Below are positions 58,594 through 64,000 of a DNA stretch of 64,000 nucleotides, piece after piece. The notes under the pieces are model-generated. The model ran no database searches and was not told where the DNA came from. It saw only the letters and a program-made list of their open reading frames with translations. Made by a program: the position numbers and the translations under genes. Source of the DNA: Chitinimonas_A lacunae (lineage in GTDB: Bacteria > Pseudomonadota > Gammaproteobacteria > Burkholderiales > Chitinimonadaceae); assembly GCF_042650885.1 (NCBI RefSeq), contig NZ_JBHSBU010000001.1, positions 1,860,001 to 1,924,000 of the forward strand, written 5' to 3'. Positions within the stretch are counted from its first letter, which is position 1. Every line of letters begins with the position of its first letter.

Positions 58594-58917
58594 TGGGCTG
58601 ATCGGGCCGATATGAAAATTTCAGGAAATCTGTCTGCAAGACACATAGCGGCATGCAAACGAAAATAAATCCCTACCCGAGACATCCAACCCATTCACCG
58701 TGAATTCGGAGTCGGCGTGTCCCGACCTCAAGGCACAGGTCGCAGCCAGCAACCAGGCTTGGCGGCAACGCCGACCCAACGGGCAGTGCACCAGCACTTC
58801 CCTTTCCCCTCCCGCGCCCGATCGCAGACCCAGCAACATTTCGTCTACCGGATGTCCAGGCTCACGCCGGACAGGCAGAAACGGCCGAAGCAAGGCAAGG
58901 ACGTCGATATAGGTGGC
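58594..58917. repeat. Fold-back repeat copy C and flanking motif
   Basis: The core lies at about 58693-58780: AATTCGGAGTCGGC is followed by GTGTCCCGACCTCAA, as in copy B, and GTCGGCGT (58711-58718) is mirrored by ACGCCGAC (58768-58775). Upstream, 58614-58643 repeats the right-end motif of copy A (ending TGCAAGAC). The 11-mer GTCTGCAAGAC also occurs at 2348-2358. There is no gene in this 324-bp gap between the convergent MocA-like and phosphohexomutase genes. Confidence 0.65.
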
Positions 58918-60291
58918 TCAGAAGGGCAGCTCGTCGCTCACGGTACGCCGCAGCAGATGGCGGAAGCGGTCCTGGATGCGTTCCAGCGCCGCGCGGTCGT
59001 CACCCTCGAAGCGCAGCACCAGCACGGGGGTGGTGTTGGACGCGCGCACCAGGCCGAATCCATCGCCGAAATCGACCCGGATGCCGTCGATATTGCTGAT
59101 TTCAGCGCCGGGACCGAAATCAGCGGCGGCGCGGATTTTCTCGATCAGCGCCGGCCCCTCGCCTTCGCCGATCGGCAGTTGCAGCTCGGGCGTTGCTTCG
59201 GTATGCGGCAGGGCGTTGAGGACGGCAGTCGGGTCATCGACCTGGGACAGGATTTCCAACAGACGCGCACCGGCATAGATGCCGTCGTCAAAGCCATACC
59301 AGCGTTCGGCAAAGAACAGATGGCCCGACAGCTCGCCGCCCACCAGAGCGCCGCAATCCTTGATCTTGGCCTTCATATAGCTGTGGCCGGTGCGAGCCAT
59401 GATGGGCTTGCCTTTGTGTTCCTTGATCCATGGCGCCAGCAGCCGGGTCGACTTGACATCGAACACCACCTTGCCGCCCGGATTGCGGCTGAGCGCATCG
59501 GCGGCAAACAGCATCAATAGACGGTCGGGAAACACGATATTGCCTTCGCGGTCGATCACGCCCAGCCGGTCGCCATCGCCGTCGAAAGCCAGACCCAGCT
59601 CGGCATCGGTCATGGCGACCGCCTGGGCCAGGTCGCGCAGATTGTCCGGTTTGGCCGGGTCGGGATGGTGGTTGGGAAAGCGACCATCGACTTCGCAGAA
59701 CAGCCCGCGCACGCGGCAACCGAGCCGGCGGTAGAGCTGCGGCGCGACCATCCCGGCCGCGCCGTTGCCGGCATCGACCACCACACTCAGACGCCGCGCC
59801 AGGGTCAGGTCGCCGACGATGCGCTGGTAGTAGGCTTCGCGGATATCGACCGTATCGTAGGAACCGTCGCGCTCGGCGAATTCGCCGCTGCGGCAGCGGG
59901 CATAGAGCTGCTGGATCGCCTCACCGGCCAACGTCTCGCCGCCCAGCATGATCTTGACCCCGTTGTAGTCGGGCGGATTATGGCTGCCGGTCAGCATGAC
60001 GCCAGAACCGGTCTGGAGATGATGCGCGGCGAACCAGACCAGCGGTGTTGCCACCAGCCCCAGGTCGATCACCGCCACCCCACTGGCACGCAGGCCATCG
60101 GCCAGTGCCTCGGCCAGCAGCGGGCTCGACAGGCGGCCATCGCGCCCCAGTACCACGCGCGGCTGCTTGCGCGCCAGGGCCTCGCTGGCGATGGCTCGGC
60201 CAATCCGGAACATCGCCTCGACCGTCAGCGTCTTGCCGACCACGCCACGGATATCGTAGGCCTTGAAGATAGCGGGGGAAATCTGGCTCAC
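58918..60291 (-). CDS. Phosphomannomutase/phosphoglucomutase (AlgC-like)
   Basis: This enzyme interconverts hexose 1- and 6-phosphates for polysaccharide and LPS synthesis. The 457 residues have the four-domain alpha-phosphohexomutase layout: active-site phosphoserine Ser103 (TGSHNPPDYNG), the magnesium loop DGDGDR (237-242), the sugar-binding GGELSGH and the phosphate-binding RASNTTPVL. The family includes AlgC and CpsG; dual specificity is inferred. It is 38 bases downstream of the YheT-like gene on the same strand. Confidence 0.93.
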   Translation of the reverse strand: MSQISPAIFKAYDIRGVVGKTLTVEAMFRIGRAIASEALARKQPRVVLGRDGRLSSPLLAEALADGLRASGVAVIDLGLVATPLVWFAAHHLQTGSGVMLTGSHNPPDYNGVKIMLGGETLAGEAIQQLYARCRSGEFAERDGSYDTVDIREAYYQRIVGDLTLARRLSVVVDAGNGAAGMVAPQLYRRLGCRVRGLFCEVDGRFPNHHPDPAKPDNLRDLAQAVAMTDAELGLAFDGDGDRLGVIDREGNIVFPDRLLMLFAADALSRNPGGKVVFDVKSTRLLAPWIKEHKGKPIMARTGHSYMKAKIKDCGALVGGELSGHLFFAERWYGFDDGIYAGARLLEILSQVDDPTAVLNALPHTEATPELQLPIGEGEGPALIEKIRAAADFGPGAEISNIDGIRVDFGDGFGLVRASNTTPVLVLRFEGDDRAALERIQDRFRHLLRRTVSDELPF

Positions 60292-60329
60292 CTTGCAAAT
60301 CTCCTTATCAATAAGCGCCTGGACAGGGC

Positions 60330-61331
60330 CTAGGGCATAGCGAGCCCATCGAGCTGGGCACCGAAGAACGCCATCAGACAGCGCGGCAGCCAGTCGATGC
60401 GGCCGGGGAACTGACCTTCGGCGAAACCGACATGACCACCGCGCTCGGGCTGCAGCAGGGTCACGAAATCACTGACCTCGGCAGCACCGGGCAGGGCACT
60501 GGCAGGCAGAAACGGATCGTTGCGGGCATTGAGTACCAGCGTAGGCAGGGCAATACGCGACAGCCAGGGCTTGGCGCTGGCGCGTTGCCAATAATCGTCC
60601 ACCCCATGGAAACCATGGAGCGGTGCCGTCACATGCTGATCGAATTCACGCAGCGTACGGGCGCCCGCCACCTTGGTGGCCGAGACACCCAGCTGCGCCA
60701 GCTCCGGCCCGAAACGGCCGAGCTGGCCAAGCGTCTTGGGGCGCAGCGTATTGAGAAAAGCACGGGTATAGACATGCTTGTTGAAACCGCTGCCCAGTAC
60801 GCTGCCGGCCGCTTGCAGATCGAGCGGCGCCGACACCGCCGCTGCGGCCACGATCAACTGACTGGCCGCCGGTCCATTCTCGCCCAGCCACTTGAGCAGC
60901 ACATTCCCGCCCAGCGACACGCCCGCCACCACGATAGGCCCGTCATGACGGCTGCGTAGGGTTTGCAGATACCAGGCGATCTCTTCGGTATCGCCGGCGT
61001 GATAAGCCCGCGGCCGTCGGTTGGGCAGGCCGCCGCAACCCCGGAAGTGCGGCACCACGCCGCGCCAGCGACGCGCCCGCACCGAATGCATCAAGGCCAG
61101 CGCATAGTGGCTGGCCGAGCTGCCTTCGAGTCCATGTAGCTGCACCACCAAAGGCGCATCGCGCGGGCCGTCCAGCCAATCGACCGCGACCTGATCGCCG
61201 TCGGGCGTCTCCCAGATTTCACGTCGATAGGCCAGACCAGCCGGGCGCAAGGCCAGGGCTGGATAGATAGTCTCGATATGTCCGCCGACAAGCCAGCGGG
61301 AAGGATGGTAGGGAGGCAGGTATGCATGCAT
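60330..61331 (-). CDS. YheT-family alpha/beta hydrolase
   Basis: The 333-residue protein starts MHAYLPPYHPSRWLVGGHIETIYPAL, which fixes the start at 61331; the frame is open 30 codons further upstream. It has the YheT signature: LHGLEGSSASHYA, FRGCGGLPNRRPRAYHAGDT, the nucleophile in VVAGVSLGGNVLLKWLGE, and the late HVGFAEG histidine. The family hydrolyses esters of unknown physiological identity. No signal peptide is present. Confidence 0.9.
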   Translation of the reverse strand: MHAYLPPYHPSRWLVGGHIETIYPALALRPAGLAYRREIWETPDGDQVAVDWLDGPRDAPLVVQLHGLEGSSASHYALALMHSVRARRWRGVVPHFRGCGGLPNRRPRAYHAGDTEEIAWYLQTLRSRHDGPIVVAGVSLGGNVLLKWLGENGPAASQLIVAAAAVSAPLDLQAAGSVLGSGFNKHVYTRAFLNTLRPKTLGQLGRFGPELAQLGVSATKVAGARTLREFDQHVTAPLHGFHGVDDYWQRASAKPWLSRIALPTLVLNARNDPFLPASALPGAAEVSDFVTLLQPERGGHVGFAEGQFPGRIDWLPRCLMAFFGAQLDGLAMP

Positions 61332-61920
61332 GGCTTGCGATTGTAGAAGGGATGTTGCAGTGCGAAAAGCGTCATTCCGGTCCAGTCGAAGCGAGGTTTC
61401 AGCCAGCCATGTCCCTGACACGCCAGGCCTTGCCGGTTGGGCTGGCAGACCAGCTGTCTGGCATCAAACTTCGCCGCTTTCCCTAGCTCTGCCGCGCCAT
61501 TTCGGCGCGCCCTGTCCGCTTTAGCGCGCTTGTACCGCCCTCTGACGACCCACCTCAGCCCGATCCGAGTCCGGTTTTTCCCTTTTCCTTGACCAAGCAA
61601 GCGACTGCTTCTGTGCTGCCCGACCGATTTTGGGCAGGAAAATTTCGTGATTTTTCACTAAACGCCTCCTTCCGCACCGATTGTTTCTTGCCGCAAAACC
61701 GCAGCCAGCCTGAAAAAGCAGCACTTTCGTACAAAGTTGAACCGGAAAATCTCAATGTTATTTGCATACAAATATGCGTAGGTCATGTATCTTGCACATA
61801 TGAGCAATTCAAACACCGGCAAAACCGCCGGATCTGAGTCAATGCTCTAGTTCACCGGCCCTAGATTATGCTGCAATCATTTATTAGCAGCGTTCCTGTT
61901 GACAGCGTCAGGAGATTTAA
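61332..61920. other. Intergenic region upstream of the M23 peptidase
   Basis: No gene is supported. The right-hand third is AT-rich and contains a short palindrome, GCATA-CAAA-TATGC (61764-61777), and a Shine-Dalgarno AGGAG about 7 bases before the peptidase start. It probably holds regulatory sites of the secreted peptidase. No known riboswitch is recognised. Confidence 0.4.
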
Positions 61921-63216
61921 ATGTCCATGTCGTCCAGCCGTATCTCGCTTCAAGCCGTTCTGATCGCCAGCCTGTTTGCCGGCGCCGCCCAAGCTGCCCC
62001 GTCCGCCGAAACCGTTCCGGGTCTGGAGCAGGCTGCCAGCCAGGCCCTCGACCGGGTCGCGCCGCAGGTGAGAGCTGCTAAACAAGGCTTCGCCGATGCC
62101 CACGCCGACGAAGCCAACGTCATCGACGTCAGCAAGATCAACAAGGATAAGAATTGGGTACTGGGTACCGTCACCCGTAAGATCGAAGACGGCAAAGACG
62201 ATGTACCCGTCTCGCGGCTGTTCGTCGCTTTCTGGACCGGCCAGAGCTGGGAAATCGCCCTTGAAGGCGAACAGCTGTTCGGCATCCTGACCAACGCCGC
62301 CCCGGCCGATGTGGTCAGCGCCGAAGAAAAGGCCATGTTCAAGAACCAGAGCGCCGTCGCCGCTCAGATGGCCAATCAGGCGCAAAACGTGATGGCCGAC
62401 ACCGGCGGCACGCAAACCGGCCTGAGCCTGCCCTGGGCTGAAGGGGTGTCCTGGTATATGGGCGGTGGCCCGCACGGCAACAGCGGCAGCAGCCGTCCGT
62501 TCGACTCGATCGACTTCTCGGGTGGCAACGGCCAGGTGCTGGCCCCGCGCGATGGCCGTATCTACAAGAGCTGTATCAACAGCGGCAGCGCGATCGTGCA
62601 ACTGGTGCACGACAACGGCTACACCACCCGCTACTACCATATGATCAACCTGCCGAACATCGCCGACGGCACGCTGGTGCGCAAAGGCACCTACCTCGGC
62701 ACCATCGGCAACGCCCTGCCCTGCGGCGGCTCGTCCACCGGCGCCCACGTCCACTTCTCGCTCAGCATGAATGGCCAGGCCGTGCCGGTGCATGGCAAGG
62801 TGATCGGTGGCTGGCAGTTCACCGAAGGCAGCCAGCCCTACGCCGGTTACGCCAGCCGTGGCAGCACCCGTGTCTACCCGGGCTACGCGGTGTACAACTA
62901 CGGTGGCGGCAGCACCACCACCCCGACGCCGACCCCGACGCCCACGCCGTCGCCGAGCACCAAGCCTGGCATCGTGCGCTCGAACAGCAGCAATATGCTG
63001 GTCAATCTGCGCAGCGCCCCGAGCCTGAATGCCTCTATCCTCGGCACCGTGCGCGACGGCACCACCGTGCAGATCAGCTGCTACAAGCTGGGCGACTGGG
63101 TGACGGGCATGTGGCAACAGACCAATATCTGGAACCGCCTGAGCAACGGCCAGTGGATCAGCGACGGCTTCGTCGACACCGGCAGCAACAACCCGGTTGT
63201 ACCGATGTGTAAGTAA
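61921..63216 (+). CDS. Secreted LasA-like M23 endopeptidase with SH3b domain
   Basis: This is a zinc endopeptidase of the LasA/beta-lytic type, which cuts glycine-rich peptides in cell walls or elastin. The signal peptide ends near AQAA (about residue 25). A propeptide-like region runs to about 165. The M23 domain has zinc ligands His185 and Asp198 (13 apart, as in LasA), then HVH (His276, His278), with His240 (YYHM) as a likely catalytic residue. A short Thr-Pro linker (about 335-345) leads to an SH3b-type C-terminal domain (LVNLRSAPSLNASILGTVRDG). Product 431 aa. The TP linker echoes the collagenase of this window. Confidence 0.92.
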   Translation: MSMSSSRISLQAVLIASLFAGAAQAAPSAETVPGLEQAASQALDRVAPQVRAAKQGFADAHADEANVIDVSKINKDKNWVLGTVTRKIEDGKDDVPVSRLFVAFWTGQSWEIALEGEQLFGILTNAAPADVVSAEEKAMFKNQSAVAAQMANQAQNVMADTGGTQTGLSLPWAEGVSWYMGGGPHGNSGSSRPFDSIDFSGGNGQVLAPRDGRIYKSCINSGSAIVQLVHDNGYTTRYYHMINLPNIADGTLVRKGTYLGTIGNALPCGGSSTGAHVHFSLSMNGQAVPVHGKVIGGWQFTEGSQPYAGYASRGSTRVYPGYAVYNYGGGSTTTPTPTPTPTPSPSTKPGIVRSNSSNMLVNLRSAPSLNASILGTVRDGTTVQISCYKLGDWVTGMWQQTNIWNRLSNGQWISDGFVDTGSNNPVVPMCK

Positions 63217-63286
63217 GCCAGTGCCGTGCCGGGCAGAACTCAATGTCCTCCCGGCGACTGCTGGACAAACGGTAGTGGAAAAGCAG

Positions 63287-63327
63287 ATGGGCCAGTCAGA
63301 TGACTGGCCCATTTCTTTTGTTTTCTT
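63287..63327. terminator. Terminator between the M23 peptidase and sigma-factor genes
   Basis: ATGGGCCAGTC (63287-63297) pairs with GACTGGCCCAT (63302-63312), followed by TTCTTTTGTTTTC on the plus strand. It ends the peptidase transcript. Confidence 0.9.
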
Positions 63328-63365
63328 TCACATAGAAGCCAGGTCTAGCACATAACAGACCTGTT

Positions 63366-63935
63366 CTATTTACTCATACCAGATTCGTAGCAAGCCAATG
63401 CCGTCTGACACTGGAGATGGGCATCGCGGATCATGAAATTCACCAAGGTCGGCGACACCCCCAGCTGCGCGGCCACCGATTTCTGGGTTTCGCCATCGAT
63501 CCGATGCAAGGCAAAAGCATGGCGGGTACGCTCGGGCAGGCGGTTGAGCGCGCGCTCCAGCATCGCCAGGGTTTCGCGCTGGATCAGCCGGTTTTCCGGC
63601 GAGGGCCACGGACCGGTCAGCCGGGCGATTTCCTCTTCATCACCTGGCTCGTGGTAACGCGACTCAAGCGCGGCGCGGCGGGCACTGTCGATCGCATGGT
63701 TGCGCACCATCCGGAACAGATAGTGCAGTGGCCGCTCGATCGGCTGCGCCATATCGAGTTCGCTAAGTTTGATAAAGGCATCCTGGGTCAGCTCCTCGGC
63801 CCGCCAGCGGCAACCAACGATACGGGCAGCGGCATCGACCAAGGCACGGCGGTGGTGGATAAAGGCGTCGCGCAAGACAGGGGAGACGGTTTCTTGACCT
63901 GGGTACATGACGGTCGGCAGCGAACGAAAGGACAC
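63366..63935 (-). CDS. FecI-type ECF sigma factor, orphan
   Basis: The 189-residue protein has sigma region 2 (about 25-95, AEELTQDAFIKLSE and HYLFRMVRNHAIDSARR) and region 4 (about 125-180, ALNRLPERTRHAFALHRIDGETQKSVAAQLGVSP). It belongs to the iron-starvation FecI group. The start may be the GTG at 63935 or the ATG at 63908; neither has a good ribosome-binding site. A Fur box stands just upstream. A FecR anti-sigma gene would be expected downstream, but that side holds only a terminator and the convergent M23 peptidase. Confidence 0.88.
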   Translation of the reverse strand: MSFRSLPTVMYPGQETVSPVLRDAFIHHRRALVDAAARIVGCRWRAEELTQDAFIKLSELDMAQPIERPLHYLFRMVRNHAIDSARRAALESRYHEPGDEEEIARLTGPWPSPENRLIQRETLAMLERALNRLPERTRHAFALHRIDGETQKSVAAQLGVSPTLVNFMIRDAHLQCQTALACYESGMSK

Positions 63936-63953
63936 GGCCGACTCTACCGTTAA

Positions 63954-63968
63954 TGATAATTATTATCA
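63954..63968. promoter_or_regulatory. Perfect 7-1-7 Fur box
   Basis: TGATAAT-T-ATTATCA is the exact 7-1-7 core of Fur-binding sites. It lies 19 bases upstream of the sigma gene's GTG, where it would cover the promoter -10 region. Iron-replete repression is expected. Confidence 0.9.
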
Positions 63969-64000
63969 ACAACTCAGCCGAAATGGGTATTCTTGGCAAA

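Overview
The window looks like a chromosomal segment of a high-GC, motile, free-living betaproteobacterium. The order hisS, yfgM-like, bamB, der, hfq, hflX, hflK, hflC, hisZ, purA, preceded by ndk, rlmN, pilF, rodZ and ispG, is typical of Betaproteobacteria such as Neisseriales and Burkholderiales. FlgM/FlgN, FliW and MotD indicate flagella, and secreted proteases, a patatin autotransporter and a periplasmic molybdenum hydroxylase suggest an environmental lifestyle. The genus cannot be fixed from this sequence alone.

Left part (1-18.7 kb): rnr (cut by the window edge) is followed by three near-identical tRNA-Leu(CAG) genes, each with its own TTGACA-16-TATAAT promoter and intrinsic terminator. 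A minus-strand gene train then runs from ndk (18.65 kb) down to pdxJ (2.42 kb) with many stop/start overlaps. It covers translation, RNA chaperoning, envelope assembly, isoprenoid, purine, histidine and vitamin B6 synthesis.

Middle part (18.8-36.1 kb): a SPOR-domain cell-division protein; accA-tilS; fliW; flgM-flgN behind a near-consensus sigma-28 promoter; a minus-strand chain rluC, HAD phosphatase, Rieske protein, sppA, motD; RNase E with a long leader and a tandem-repeat arginine-rich scaffold; an HDOD protein; and a soluble PAS/hybrid histidine kinase with two receivers and an HPt.

Accessory part (36.1-64 kb): an EF-G paralogue with a complex leader (promoter, three tiny ORFs, terminator, competing hairpins); a gene-poor 1.4 kb region; an M9 collagenase with a (Thr-Pro)27 linker; a HTH regulator divergent from a CREST-family membrane protein; serS; a DUF2917/LysR pair; a type Vd patatin autotransporter; an extended alpha/beta hydrolase; RarD; an IorA-IorB-XdhC-MocA molybdenum hydroxylase operon; a phosphohexomutase; a YheT-type hydrolase; a LasA-like M23 endopeptidase; and an orphan FecI-type sigma factor behind a perfect 7-1-7 Fur box.

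The two most unusual features are non-coding. The first is the EF-G paralogue leader (36.24-36.76 kb), where the sORFs, their Shine-Dalgarno sites and the hairpins are interlocked. The second is a fold-back repeat family whose three best copies (about 20.0, 43.3 and 58.7 kb) all sit between convergent genes.
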